This document shows positions 53,891 to 62,897 of a stretch of DNA of 64,000 nt, in pieces. Made by a program: the position numbers and the translations under genes. The notes under the pieces were generated by a model, which was given only the letters and a program-made list of their open reading frames with translations, did not search any database and was not told where the DNA came from. Source of the stretch: Candidatus Rhodoferax bjergmarkensis (GTDB lineage: Bacteria > Pseudomonadota > Gammaproteobacteria > Burkholderiales > Burkholderiaceae_C); the NCBI GenBank assembly GCA_016708345.1, contig JADJFX010000003.1, positions 1-64,000 on the forward strand. The letters are read 5' to 3'. The stretch's first letter is position 1, and each line of letters begins with the position of its first letter.

Positions 53891-54592
53891 TCACGGCACC
53901 AGATAAGCTGCCAGCTTGTTGGCCAGCACGCCAGCGGCTTCGTCCCAGCTGGCATGTACGCCCAGCAGTCGCAGGTCAATGGTGCGCAGTCCTTTGTACC
54001 CGCAGGGGTTGATGCGTAAGTAGGGCTCCAAGTCCATCGCCACATTCAGTGCCACGCCGTGGTAGGTGCAGTTGCGGCTGACCTTGATGCCCAGCGCGGC
54101 GATTTTGCCCAAGCCTGTGAAATCGGGGGGGGCTGCTTTGGTGTCTTTCATGGGGCGCTGCGCCAGTGGCGCATGGCCGAACGGGTCGTCCAGTCGTACA
54201 TAAATGCCAGGTGCGTTGGCGACACGGTGGCCGGTCACGCCAAAGTGCAGCAGCGTGCGAATCACCGCTTCTTCAATGCGGTAAACATATTCCTTGACGA
54301 AATAGCCGGCGCGATTCAAATCGATCAACGGATACGCTACCACTTGGCCAGGTCCGTGGTAAGTCACTTGGCCACCCCGGTTGGTTTGCACCACTGCAAT
54401 ATCGCCTGGGTTGACGATGTGTTCCACCTTGCCAGCCAGCCCTTGGGTATAGACCGGCGGATGCTCACAAATCCATAGCTTGTCGCACACGTTTTCCGGG
54501 GGCTGCAGCCCTCTTTGGTTTGTAAATTCCTGCATGGCAGCGTAAGTGGGCTGGTAGTCCACGCGGCCCAGGATCGCGACTGTCATCTCCAT
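53891..54592 (-). CDS. lipB: Octanoyl-[acyl-carrier-protein]:protein N-octanoyltransferase
   Basis: The 233-residue enzyme transfers octanoate from ACP to lipoyl domains, the first step of lipoate synthesis. It has 'LWICEHPPVYTQGLAG', 'QTNRGGQVTYHGPGQVVAYPLIDLNR', the catalytic Lys in 'GLGKIAALGIKVSRNCTYHG' and the catalytic Cys in 'INPCGYKGL'. An insertion of ~15 residues ('PLAQRPMKDTKAAPPDF') sits before the Lys motif. The gene is four bases downstream of the YbeD homologue. lipA, often the next gene, is not in the window. Confidence 0.94.
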   Translation of the reverse strand: MEMTVAILGRVDYQPTYAAMQEFTNQRGLQPPENVCDKLWICEHPPVYTQGLAGKVEHIVNPGDIAVVQTNRGGQVTYHGPGQVVAYPLIDLNRAGYFVKEYVYRIEEAVIRTLLHFGVTGHRVANAPGIYVRLDDPFGHAPLAQRPMKDTKAAPPDFTGLGKIAALGIKVSRNCTYHGVALNVAMDLEPYLRINPCGYKGLRTIDLRLLGVHASWDEAAGVLANKLAAYLVP

Positions 54593-54596
54593 TCGC

Positions 54597-54905
54597 TTAC
54601 AGCACTACCTTGACCATCGGATGGGTGGAGAGCGTGCGGTACAACTCGTCGAGTTGCTCGCGGCTGGTGGCGGTGATGGTGATGGTGACACCTAAGTATT
54701 TGCCACCTTTGCTTTCCCTCAGTTCGATGGTGGCTGCATCAAATGCCGGGTCGAATGCTTTCGCAATAACCGTGATGGCATGCACCAAACCCTCGACTTT
54801 GAGTCCCATGACTTTAATCGGAAATTGAGAGGGATATTGAATCAGCGAATCGGTGGTGGACGTAGGGGGGCTGGGCACGGAATGTTCAATCTCAAAAGGG
54901 GACAA
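54597..54905 (-). CDS. YbeD/DUF493 family protein
   Basis: The 102-residue protein has the small ferredoxin-like (ACT-like) fold of YbeD: 'DSLIQYPSQFPIKVMGL', 'SKGGKYLGVTITITATSREQLDELYRTLSTHPMVKVVL'. It regularly precedes lipB and may help lipoylation; this is unproven. The long frame starts with TTG at 54905; the real start is uncertain and may be a GTG ~24 bases further in. Confidence 0.88.
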   Translation of the reverse strand: MSPFEIEHSVPSPPTSTTDSLIQYPSQFPIKVMGLKVEGLVHAITVIAKAFDPAFDAATIELRESKGGKYLGVTITITATSREQLDELYRTLSTHPMVKVVL

Positions 54906-54973
54906 AAGGTGTTGGCGATCGCATAAGAAGTCAATTATCGGCCACAGGCTCTAAAAAAATGCGGGTTTCTACG

Positions 54974-54979
54974 TATAAT
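54974..54979 (+). promoter_or_regulatory. Candidate -10 box of the atp operon promoter
   Basis: A perfect TATAAT lies 58 bp before the atpI start codon. No convincing -35 hexamer is found at the usual distance, so an activator or an UP-like A-tract (the ctaaaaaaat at 54951-54960) may help. Confidence 0.5.
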
Positions 54980-55037
54980 CTAAGGCTTTGCGATAACTGC
55001 CAAGTGCTTGCTCTTTATAACCTGCGTGTAATTTGAT

Positions 55038-55523
55038 ATGTCAAAAATCGCGCCTGTTGCAGACTATGAATCAGATGAGTCTGAAGAGCTGGAGTTCAAG
55101 CGTCTGACGGCGCAAGAGGTGCAGGCACTGCGTGAATTGAATCCTTCGGTGTCGCCGTGGCGGATTGTGGGTGTGCAAGCGGTGGTGGGTTTTTTGGTGG
55201 CTTTTGCTGCTTGGGGCTTAACTGGGCGCGGGGTAGTGGGTTTGTCGGCGGGCTACGGCGCGTTGGCGGTGATAATCCCGGCCGTGCTGTTTGCGCGAGG
55301 CTTGATGAGTCAGTTCTCGTCCATCAATGCGATGACGGCTGGTTTTGGTTTTTTTGTGTGGGAAGCAGTCAAGATTGCCGTCAGTGTCGGTTTGTTGGCT
55401 GCGGCACCACGCTTGATTGTGGATCTGGATTGGTTGGCCTTGCTGATTGGCTTGATCGTGACCATGAAGGTTTATTGGGTGGCGCTGTTGTGGCGTCCTG
55501 AACGAAAACGTAGTTTTGGTTGA
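55038..55523 (+). CDS. atpI: ATP synthase subunit I
   Basis: The 161-residue membrane protein has a charged N-terminus ('SDESEELEFKRLTAQEVQAL') and four hydrophobic helices (~45-63, 70-90, 100-121, 127-148), ending 'ALLWRPERKRS'. It is the first gene of the ATP synthase operon, as in many proteobacteria. AtpI is thought to assist c-ring assembly or Mg2+ supply and is dispensable in E. coli. Confidence 0.9.
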   Translation: MSKIAPVADYESDESEELEFKRLTAQEVQALRELNPSVSPWRIVGVQAVVGFLVAFAAWGLTGRGVVGLSAGYGALAVIIPAVLFARGLMSQFSSINAMTAGFGFFVWEAVKIAVSVGLLAAAPRLIVDLDWLALLIGLIVTMKVYWVALLWRPERKRSFG

Positions 55524-55582
55524 TGCTTCGCCTGATCCATATCGGGCGAACTTGAAGCTGAAAGTAAATTAAAGATTTAACA

Positions 55583-56467
55583 ATGTCCGCAGAAGCAAAC
55601 GCTCCGACAGCCAGTGAATATATTGTTCACCATCTGACGCACTGGCAAAACAAGCCGCAGACCGAAATCGTTGATTTCACTGTCTTCAATCTTGATTCCT
55701 TGTTTTTCTCTATTTCGCTGGGTTTGATTGGTTGTTTCCTGCTTTGGAAAGCCGCCAGCAAAGCCACCGCCGGCGTGCCGGGGCGTTTTCAGGCTGCGGT
55801 CGAAATTTTGATGGAAATGGTCGATGGGCAGGCCAAGTCGATTGTTCATAATGCCAACAGTCGCAAGCTGGTGGCGCCCTTGGCGCTCACCGTGTTTGTC
55901 TGGATTTTTCTGCTCAACGCGATGGACTTGTTGCCATTGGATTTGTTGCCCATGATCTGGAGCGCAATTTATGGCGCTGCCGGGCATGATCCGCACCACG
56001 CCTATCTGCGCGTTGTTCCCACGGCCGATCTCTCGGTGACCATGGGCCTGTCGGTGTCTGTGTTGTTCATCTGCCTGTTCTACAACATGAAGATCAAGGG
56101 CTTGGGTGGATGGGCGCATGAACTGGTTTCTGCACCCTTTGGTACCAGCAAAAATCCTCTGTTTGCCGTCATTTTGGGTGTGGTTAACGTTGCCGAACAA
56201 TTGATTTCATTCACTGCCAAAACCGTTTCTCATGGCATGCGGTTGTTTGGCAATATGTATGCGGGTGAGTTGGTATTTATGCTGATCGCTTTGCTGGGTG
56301 GTTCCTGGGCTTTCTCTGCAGAGCCTGGTAGCCTGATGCTTTTGCTTTTGCACGTGGCGGCTGGTTGGGCGTGGGCAGTGTTCCACATCATCATCATCTT
56401 GTTGCAGGCATTCGTGTTCATGATGTTGACCTTGGTCTACATCGGGCAGGCGCATGACGCTCACTAG
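55583..56467 (+). CDS. atpB: ATP synthase Fo subunit a
   Basis: The 294-residue protein has 5-6 TM helices and forms the proton half-channels against the c-ring. The essential Arg is in 'SHGMRLFGNMYAGEL', with 'FHIIIILLQAFVFMMLTLVYIGQA' as the last helix. It starts with an ATG 60 bp after atpI, and the N-terminus ('ASEYIVHHLTHWQ') is typical. Confidence 0.96.
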   Translation: MSAEANAPTASEYIVHHLTHWQNKPQTEIVDFTVFNLDSLFFSISLGLIGCFLLWKAASKATAGVPGRFQAAVEILMEMVDGQAKSIVHNANSRKLVAPLALTVFVWIFLLNAMDLLPLDLLPMIWSAIYGAAGHDPHHAYLRVVPTADLSVTMGLSVSVLFICLFYNMKIKGLGGWAHELVSAPFGTSKNPLFAVILGVVNVAEQLISFTAKTVSHGMRLFGNMYAGELVFMLIALLGGSWAFSAEPGSLMLLLLHVAAGWAWAVFHIIIILLQAFVFMMLTLVYIGQAHDAH

Positions 56468-56527
56468 TTCTGCGCATTAATTTTCGGTTTGGTTTCGTTT
56501 TATTTTTTGTTTATTTAGGAGTGAATC

Positions 56528-56803
56528 ATGGAAGTTATTAGTTTTGCTGCTCTGGCCGCTGGTTTGATCATTGGTCTGGGCGCTTTGGGTGCTTGTATCG
56601 GTATCGGCATCATGGGTAGCAAGTACCTCGAAGCTGCTGCACGCCAGCCAGAACTGATGGGCGAACTCCAAACCAAGATGTTCGTGTTGGCAGGTCTGAT
56701 CGACGCGGCGTTCATTATCGGTACTGGTATTGCTCTGTGGTTCGCTACTGCCAACCCGTTCCTCGCTCAAATTGCTCGCGCTCTCGCCGCTGCTGCTAAG
56801 TAA
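56528..56803 (+). CDS. atpE: ATP synthase Fo subunit c
   Basis: The 91-residue hairpin of two TM helices forms the rotor ring. The proton-binding Asp 59 is in 'GLIDAAFIIGTGIALWFA'; the polar loop is 'RQPELMGELQ'. Helix 1 ('GLGALGACIGIGIMG') lacks the Glu/Gln pair of Na+ rings, so it is a proton-driven type. GGAG-like spacing before the ATG supports strong translation, as is needed for the most abundant subunit. Confidence 0.96.
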   Translation: MEVISFAALAAGLIIGLGALGACIGIGIMGSKYLEAAARQPELMGELQTKMFVLAGLIDAAFIIGTGIALWFATANPFLAQIARALAAAAK

Positions 56804-56838
56804 TTCCTGGCTGCAAACCTCGCACTAGGAGATTAACT

Positions 56839-57309
56839 GTGAGCATTAATGGAACACTGGTAGCGCAAGCTATCGTCTTCGCATTGCTGGTGCTGTTCAC
56901 GATGAAGTTCGTGTGGCCGCCCATCGCGGCTGCATTGGACGAACGTGCCAGCAAAATCGCCAGTGGCCTCGCTGCTGCCGACAAAGCCAAGTCCGAACTT
57001 TCTTCCGCCAACAAGCGGGTAGAAGACGAATTGGCCAAGTCGCGCACCGAGTCTGCGGCCCGTCTGGCGGACGCTGAGCGCCGTGGACAGGCCATGGTCG
57101 AAGAAGCCAAGTCAAAAGCAATCGAAGAGGGCAACAAGATCATTGCTGCCGCCAAGGTTGAAGCACAGCAGCAAACCATCAAAGCCCGCGAGGCTCTCCG
57201 TGAGCAAGTGGCGGCTTTGGCGGTCAAGGGTGCCGAGCAGATTCTCCGCAAGGAAGTCAATGCCGGTGTTCATGCTGATTTGCTTGGCCGTTTGAAGACT
57301 GAGCTGTAA
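56839..57309 (+). CDS. atpF: ATP synthase Fo subunit b
   Basis: The 156-residue protein uses a GTG start and has a single TM near residues 8-25 ('AQAIVFALLVLFTMKFVWPPI'). A long Ala/Lys/Glu-rich helix then forms the peripheral stalk ('IAAAKVEAQQQTIKAREALREQVAAL'). Two copies bind subunit delta through the C-terminal end 'HADLLGRLKTEL'. Confidence 0.95.
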   Translation: MSINGTLVAQAIVFALLVLFTMKFVWPPIAAALDERASKIASGLAAADKAKSELSSANKRVEDELAKSRTESAARLADAERRGQAMVEEAKSKAIEEGNKIIAAAKVEAQQQTIKAREALREQVAALAVKGAEQILRKEVNAGVHADLLGRLKTEL

Positions 57310-57319
57310 GAGGACAACC

Positions 57320-57853
57320 ATGGCTGAACTCGCCACTATTGCCCGCCCTTACGCAGAAGCCTTGTTCAAGGCTTGCACATCCGACTTGGCTGGTGCAGCG
57401 GTATGGGTGGAGGCTTTGAAGGACATCGCAAAAAATCCGCAGCTCCAGCAATTTGCTGACAACCCGAACGTCACATCGACGCAGGTGTTTGATGTGATGG
57501 TTGGTGTTGCTGGCAATGTGGCTTTGCCGGACATGGCCAAGAATTTTTTGCGCACTGTGATCGAAAACGGACGCTTGAGTGCTCTGCCTGAAATTGCCGA
57601 ACAGTTTCGCGCATTGAAGAACGCCCAAAGCGGTTCGGCTGACGCCGTGGTCTACAGCGCATTTGCCATCGACAGTGCTGCGCAGATCGAACTGACTGCG
57701 GTACTGGAGAAGCGATTCGCTCGCAAGCTCAATCTGTCCGTTGAATTGCAGCCCGAACTGATCGGCGGCATTCGCGTGGTGGTGGGTGATGAGGTTCTTG
57801 ACTCTTCTGTCAAAGCCCGTCTGGAACAAATGAAAGTGGCATTGACAGCTTGA
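57320..57853 (+). CDS. atpH: ATP synthase F1 subunit delta
   Basis: The 177-residue protein links the peripheral stalk to the top of F1. It has the typical start 'ELATIARPYAEALFKAC' and C-terminal 'LSVELQPELIGGIRVVVGDEVLDSSVKARLEQMK'. It starts 10 bp after atpF. Confidence 0.95.
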   Translation: MAELATIARPYAEALFKACTSDLAGAAVWVEALKDIAKNPQLQQFADNPNVTSTQVFDVMVGVAGNVALPDMAKNFLRTVIENGRLSALPEIAEQFRALKNAQSGSADAVVYSAFAIDSAAQIELTAVLEKRFARKLNLSVELQPELIGGIRVVVGDEVLDSSVKARLEQMKVALTA

Positions 57854-57902
57854 GGCGCAAGCCCCTGACTGCCAGCCCAATTAACGAAAGAAGGAAAGAG
57901 CC

Positions 57903-59456
57903 ATGCAACTCAATCCAGCAGAAATTTCTGAACTGATCAAGAGCCGTATTGAAGGCCTGTCCGCCAGCGCCAACATTCGCAATCAAGGTACGGTTGTGTC
58001 CGTTACCGACGGTATTTGCCGCATTCACGGCCTCTCGGACGTGATGCAGGGCGAAATGCTCGAATTCCCAACCGATTCCGAAGGTCAGCCCAGCTACGGC
58101 TTGGCGCTGAACTTGGAGCGTGACTCTGTGGGTGCCGTGATTTTGGGTGCATACGAGCATATTTCTGAAGGCGACACCGTCAAATGCACGGGCCGTATTC
58201 TGGAAGTGCCGGTGGGTCCCGAGCTCAAAGGCCGTGTGGTGAACGCACTGGGTCAGCCAATTGACGGCAAAGGCCCGATCAACGCCAAAATGACCGACGT
58301 GATTGAAAAAGTCGCGCCCGGCGTGATTGCACGTAAGTCGGTGGATCAGCCGATGCAAACCGGCCTGAAGTCGATTGACTCCATGGTGCCCGTGGGCCGT
58401 GGTCAGCGCGAGTTGATCATTGGTGACCGCCAAACCGGCAAGACAGCGGTTGCGATTGACGCCATCATCAACCAAAAGGGTCAGAACATGACCTGCGTTT
58501 ACGTCGCGATTGGTCAAAAGGCATCTTCCGTCAAGAACGTGGTTCGCGCTCTGGAACAAGCTGGCGCAATGGAATACACCATTGTGGTGGCGGCTACCGC
58601 GTCTGAATCTGCGGCGATGCAGTATGTGTCGGCCTACTCTGGCTGTACCATGGGCGAGTATTTCCGTGACCGTGGTGAAGACGCGCTGATCGTGTACGAC
58701 GACCTGTCCAAACAAGCGGTGGCTTACCGTCAAGTCTCTTTGCTGCTGCGCCGCCCACCAGGTCGTGAAGCCTATCCTGGCGACGTGTTTTATCTCCACA
58801 GCCGTTTGCTGGAGCGCGCTGCTCGCGTGAACGCCGATTATGTAGAAGCTTTCACCAAAGGCGCAGTGAAGGGCAAAACCGGTTCTTTGACCGCTTTGCC
58901 CATCATTGAAACCCAAGCCGGCGACGTGTCCGCTTTCGTGCCAACCAACGTGATTTCCATCACTGACGGCCAGATTTTCTTGGAAACCTCGCTGTTCAAT
59001 GCCGGTATCCGTCCTGCGATTAACGCCGGTATTTCCGTGTCTCGCGTCGGTGGTGCAGCACAAACCAAGCTCGTCAAGAGCTTGTCAGGCGGTATTCGTA
59101 CCGACTTGGCGCAGTACCGCGAGTTGGCAGCGTTCGCCCAGTTCGCCTCTGACTTGGACGAGTCCACACGCAAGCAGCTCGACCGCGGTGCGCGTGTGAC
59201 CGAATTGCTCAAGCAGGCGCAATACAGCCCCCTTACCATCAGCTTGATGGCAGCCACGCTGTTTGCGGTGAACAAAGGCTTCATGGACGATATCGACGTC
59301 AAGAAGGTTTTGTCATTCGAACACGGTTTGCATGCTTACCTCAAGGACAAGCAAGCTGCTTTGTTGGCCAAGATGGAAGCAGACAAGGCAATGGACAAGG
59401 CTGCCGAGGCTGAATTGACAGCTGCGGTTGCTGCGTTCAAAAAATCGTTTGCTTGA
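57903..59456 (+). CDS. atpA: ATP synthase F1 subunit alpha
   Basis: The 517-residue subunit holds the non-catalytic nucleotide site. Its P-loop is 'GDRQTGKTAVAIDAIINQ', followed by 'YVAIGQKASSVKNVVRALEQ', 'IVYDDLSKQAVAYRQVSLLLRRPPGREAYPGD' (the arginine finger is in the later 'SVSRVGGAAQTKL' segment) and 'FAQFASDLDESTRKQL'. GAAAGAGCC precedes the ATG. Confidence 0.97.
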   Translation: MQLNPAEISELIKSRIEGLSASANIRNQGTVVSVTDGICRIHGLSDVMQGEMLEFPTDSEGQPSYGLALNLERDSVGAVILGAYEHISEGDTVKCTGRILEVPVGPELKGRVVNALGQPIDGKGPINAKMTDVIEKVAPGVIARKSVDQPMQTGLKSIDSMVPVGRGQRELIIGDRQTGKTAVAIDAIINQKGQNMTCVYVAIGQKASSVKNVVRALEQAGAMEYTIVVAATASESAAMQYVSAYSGCTMGEYFRDRGEDALIVYDDLSKQAVAYRQVSLLLRRPPGREAYPGDVFYLHSRLLERAARVNADYVEAFTKGAVKGKTGSLTALPIIETQAGDVSAFVPTNVISITDGQIFLETSLFNAGIRPAINAGISVSRVGGAAQTKLVKSLSGGIRTDLAQYRELAAFAQFASDLDESTRKQLDRGARVTELLKQAQYSPLTISLMAATLFAVNKGFMDDIDVKKVLSFEHGLHAYLKDKQAALLAKMEADKAMDKAAEAELTAAVAAFKKSFA

Positions 59457-59485
59457 TCCGCACCTGAAGACACAAGGAGTCATTC

Positions 59486-60376
59486 ATGGCAGCAGGTAAG
59501 GAAATACGCGGCAAGATCAAATCGGTGGAGAACACCAAGAAGATCACCAAAGCCATGGAAATGGTGGCGGCCAGCAAGATGCGCAAGGCGCAGGATCGCA
59601 TGCGTGCGGCCCGGCCTTACAGCGAGAAAATCCGCAATATTGCAGCCAATCTGGGGCAAGCCAATCCCGAGTACGTTCACGCCTTCATGAAGACCAACGA
59701 CGCCAAGTCGGCAGGTCTGATTGTGGTGACCACGGACAAGGGTTTGTGTGGCGGCATGAACACCAACGTGCTGCGTGGTGTGACCCATAAGCTGCGTGAT
59801 TTGCAGACGGCTGGAGTGTCCGCCCAAGCGGTTGCCATTGGCAACAAGGGGTTGGGGTTTTTGACCCGGGTAGGTGCCAAAGTTGTATCACATGCAACGC
59901 AATTGGGTGATACGCCTCACCTCGAAAAATTGATTGGCCCTGTCAAAGTGCTGCTCGATGCTTATGCCAAGGGTGAGATCAACTCGGTTTACCTTTGCTA
60001 CACGCGCTTCATCAACACGATGAAGCAAGAACCGGTGGTGCAGCAGTTGCTGCCACTGTCGGCCAGTGTCATGTCGGCGCAAGCGCAGGCGAATGAAGTC
60101 GCAACCGGCACCAAGCACGGGTGGGATTACATTTATGAGCCCGATCCACAAGCGGTGATTGACGAGTTGTTGGTTCGCTATGTGGAAGCGCTGGTGTATC
60201 AAGCCGTGGCAGAAAACATGGCGTCCGAGCAGTCGGCGCGCATGGTGGCCATGAAATCAGCAACAGACAACGCCGGCAGTGTGATTGCCGAGCTCAAGCT
60301 GGTCTATAACAAAACGCGTCAGGCAGCGATCACGAAAGAACTTTCGGAAATCGTCGCGGGTGCAGCAGCGGTGTGA
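59486..60376 (+). CDS. atpG: ATP synthase F1 subunit gamma
   Basis: The 296-residue central shaft is made of two long helices, N-terminal 'KEIRGKIKSVENTKKITKAMEMVAASKMRKAQDRM' and C-terminal 'ENMASEQSARMVAMKSATDNAG...YNKTRQAAITKEL'. The middle has 'TDKGLCGGMNTNVLRG'. It couples c-ring rotation to catalysis. An aaggag lies just before the ATG. Confidence 0.96.
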   Translation: MAAGKEIRGKIKSVENTKKITKAMEMVAASKMRKAQDRMRAARPYSEKIRNIAANLGQANPEYVHAFMKTNDAKSAGLIVVTTDKGLCGGMNTNVLRGVTHKLRDLQTAGVSAQAVAIGNKGLGFLTRVGAKVVSHATQLGDTPHLEKLIGPVKVLLDAYAKGEINSVYLCYTRFINTMKQEPVVQQLLPLSASVMSAQAQANEVATGTKHGWDYIYEPDPQAVIDELLVRYVEALVYQAVAENMASEQSARMVAMKSATDNAGSVIAELKLVYNKTRQAAITKELSEIVAGAAAV

Positions 60377-60426
60377 CCCTACGGCCACGCGCGACGGTTT
60401 AAACGTATTTATTTTTGGAGCAAAAA

Positions 60427-61830
60427 ATGGCTCAAGTCCAAGGCAAGATTGTTCAGTGTATCGGTGCGGTGGTTGACGTGGAATTTCCACGCGATCAAAT
60501 GCCCAAAATTTATGACGCGCTCAAGATGGATGGCTCCACATTGACGCTGGAAGTGCAGCAGCAATTGGGTGACGGCATTGTGCGTACGATTGCGCTCGGT
60601 TCCTCCGATGGACTGCGCCGTGGAATGATCGTGCAAAACACGTCCAATCCCATCATGGTTCCAGTGGGTAAAGCCACCTTGGGACGCATCATGGACGTGC
60701 TGGGTTCACCGATTGACGAGCGTGGCCCTGTGGCGTCGGAAAAGCAGGCTTCAATTCACCGCAAGGCCCCCACTTACGATGAACTCAACCCATCGCAAGA
60801 ATTGCTGGAAACCGGTATCAAGGTGATTGACTTGGTGTGCCCGTTTGCCAAGGGCGGCAAGGTCGGTTTGTTCGGTGGTGCCGGTGTGGGCAAGACCGTG
60901 AACATGATGGAGCTGATCAACAACATTGCCAAGGCACACAGCGGTTTGTCCGTGTTTGCCGGTGTGGGTGAGCGTACCCGCGAAGGCAATGACTTCTACC
61001 ACGAGATGGCTGACTCCGGCGTTGTGAACCTGGAAAAGCTGGAAGACTCCAAAGTGTCCATGGTTTACGGTCAGATGAATGAGCCTCCGGGCAATCGTTT
61101 GCGCGTGGCTTTGACCGGCTTGACCATTGCGGAATCTTTCCGTGACGAAGGTAAAGACGTTTTGTTCTTCGTCGACAACATCTACCGCTTCACCTTGGCC
61201 GGTACTGAAGTGTCCGCGCTGCTGGGTCGTATGCCCTCCGCCGTGGGTTACCAGCCAACGCTGGCCGAGGAAATGGGTCGCTTGCAAGAGCGTATTACCT
61301 CCACCAAAGTGGGTTCCATCACGTCCATCCAGGCCGTTTACGTGCCAGCCGATGACTTGACCGACCCCAGCCCTGCCACAACCTTTGCTCACTTGGATTC
61401 CACCGTGGTGTTGTCCCGTGACATCGCCTCGCTCGGTATTTACCCTGCGGTGGATCCACTGGATTCGACCAGCCGCCAGCTGGACCCGCTGGTGGTTGGT
61501 GCTGACCACTACGAAACTGCCCGTGCGGTGCAAGGTACGCTGCAGCGCTACAAAGAACTGCGCGACATTATTGCGATTTTGGGCATGGACGAGTTGGCTC
61601 CGGAAGACAAGCTGGCCGTGGCACGTGCGCGCAAGATTCAGCGTTTCCTGTCGCAACCTTTCCACGTGGCAGAGGTGTTCACCGGCTCCCCCGGCAAGTA
61701 CGTCAGCCTGGCCGAGACCATTCGCGGCTTCAAGATGATTGTGGCCGGTGAGTGCGATCATTTGCCAGAGCAAGCGTTCTACATGGTTGGCACGATCGAC
61801 GAAGCGTTCGAAAAAGCCAAAAAGCTTTAA
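60427..61830 (+). CDS. atpD: ATP synthase F1 subunit beta
   Basis: From ATG 60427 (MAQVQGKIVQCIGAVVDVEF) the catalytic subunit has 467 residues. It has the P-loop 'GGAGVGKTVNMMELINN' and the catalytic Glu in 'GVGERTREGNDFYHEM'. 'VLFFVDNIYRFTLAGTEVSALLGRMPSAVGYQPTLA' is Walker B and DELSEED-loop adjacent, and 'GMDELAPEDKLAVARARKI' is the DELSEED region. A start four codons earlier is less likely. Confidence 0.97.
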   Translation: MAQVQGKIVQCIGAVVDVEFPRDQMPKIYDALKMDGSTLTLEVQQQLGDGIVRTIALGSSDGLRRGMIVQNTSNPIMVPVGKATLGRIMDVLGSPIDERGPVASEKQASIHRKAPTYDELNPSQELLETGIKVIDLVCPFAKGGKVGLFGGAGVGKTVNMMELINNIAKAHSGLSVFAGVGERTREGNDFYHEMADSGVVNLEKLEDSKVSMVYGQMNEPPGNRLRVALTGLTIAESFRDEGKDVLFFVDNIYRFTLAGTEVSALLGRMPSAVGYQPTLAEEMGRLQERITSTKVGSITSIQAVYVPADDLTDPSPATTFAHLDSTVVLSRDIASLGIYPAVDPLDSTSRQLDPLVVGADHYETARAVQGTLQRYKELRDIIAILGMDELAPEDKLAVARARKIQRFLSQPFHVAEVFTGSPGKYVSLAETIRGFKMIVAGECDHLPEQAFYMVGTIDEAFEKAKKL

Positions 61831-61840
61831 TTTGAAAATT

Positions 61841-62257
61841 ATGAACACCATCCACGTTGATGTGGTCAGTGCCGAAGAGTCCATCTTCTCCGGTGAAGCG
61901 CGTTTTGTCGCTTTGCCTGGTGAAGCTGGTGAGCTTGGCATTTACCCGCGCCACACACCCCTGATTACCCGTATCAAAGCAGGTGCGGTGCGCATTGAGA
62001 AGGCTGATGGCAGCGAAGAGTTCATCTTCGTGGCTGGCGGCGTTCTCGAAGTGCAGCCCCAATGCGTGACAGTGTTGTCCGACACCGCCATTCGTGGCAA
62101 GGACCTGGACGACGAGAAGGCCAACGCTGCGCGCCTGGCTGCCGAAGAAGCTCTCAAGAACGCCAAGGGCGAGCTTGACATTGCCCGTGCGCAATCGGAA
62201 TTGTTCGTCATGGCCGCCCAGATTGCAGCCTTGCGCAAGTACCGTCAAAAAAAGTAA
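61841..62257 (+). CDS. atpC: ATP synthase F1 subunit epsilon
   Basis: From ATG 61841 (MNTIHVDVVSAEESIFSG) the protein has 138 residues. It has an N-terminal beta-sandwich ('LPGEAGELGIYPRHTPLITRIKAGAVRI') and C-terminal regulatory helices. It is the last gene of the operon. Confidence 0.96.
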   Translation: MNTIHVDVVSAEESIFSGEARFVALPGEAGELGIYPRHTPLITRIKAGAVRIEKADGSEEFIFVAGGVLEVQPQCVTVLSDTAIRGKDLDDEKANAARLAAEEALKNAKGELDIARAQSELFVMAAQIAALRKYRQKK

Positions 62258-62269
62258 AGAACGCTCCAC

Positions 62270-62292
62270 AGCATTGACGTAAAGTCAATGCT
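62270..62292 (+). terminator. First hairpin after atpC
   Basis: AGCATTGAC, gtaaa, GTCAATGCT: a perfect 9-bp stem without a T-run. It may act as a 3' stabiliser for the long atp mRNA rather than as a terminator. Confidence 0.6.
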
Positions 62293-62314
62293 CGTAGGAT
62301 GCTTGACCCTATGC

Positions 62315-62351
62315 AAAGCCCTGCTTCTGAGAAGATCAGGGCTTTTGTTTT
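62315..62351 (+). terminator. Rho-independent terminator of the atp operon
   Basis: AAAGCCCTG (62315-62323), a 13-nt loop and CAGGGCTTT (62337-62345) followed by T-rich sequence (tgtttt). Confidence 0.85.
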
Positions 62352-62372
62352 GGTCCGCCCGAGCCTGAGTCG

Positions 62373-62897
62373 TTACTTCAGCACAGGCTCATCTGGAAGT
62401 TCATTGGGTTTGATCTGCCCGGACTTCGCCGGAAAATGTGTTGTCAGCAGAGTCGATACTTCATCAATCGCTTGGGTTAATCCGTCTTCAAATTGCTGCG
62501 CCTGAAAGGCTGCCTGCATGCGAGCCACCATGGACTGCCACATCTGGGGGCTCACACAGCCATTCAGTCCCCGATCCGCGACGATTTCGATGGCCCGTTC
62601 TGCCAGCAGCAGGTAGATCAGCACACCATTGTTCTGTGCAGTGTCCCAAACCCGCAGCTTGCCAAAGATGGACAAAGCACGTTGCCGGATGATCTGCTTG
62701 GTTGATAAACGCCGCCACAGGTAACTCAGCGGCAAACTGCCTTCGACAAAGATGCGAATCTCTCCGCCATGGCGCTGTTCACTTGCCGCCACCCTTTGGC
62801 GCAGCCGTTGCAGCATATCCGCAGGAATGGCCCTTTGCGCCGCTGACTCATCGAGCCAGCGGTGTCTCAATACCCGTTTGATTCGGTTGCTCATCAC
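62373..62897 (-). CDS. TPM-domain protein
   Basis: The 174-residue soluble protein has a TPM (YgcG-like) domain ('HGGEIRIFVEGSLPLSYLWRR', 'KLRVWDTAQNNGVLIYLLLAERAIEIVADRGLNG'). It starts at 62897 and overlaps the stop of the upstream TPM gene by four bases (ATGA), so the pair is co-translated. Together with LemA it forms a common operon whose members are thought to act on membrane or surface assembly. Confidence 0.85.
   Translation of the reverse strand: MMSNRIKRVLRHRWLDESAAQRAIPADMLQRLRQRVAASEQRHGGEIRIFVEGSLPLSYLWRRLSTKQIIRQRALSIFGKLRVWDTAQNNGVLIYLLLAERAIEIVADRGLNGCVSPQMWQSMVARMQAAFQAQQFEDGLTQAIDEVSTLLTTHFPAKSGQIKPNELPDEPVLK

Noticed and set aside
57810..59063. 417-codon minus-strand frame
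   Set aside because: Antisense shadow of atpA; no start site or family.
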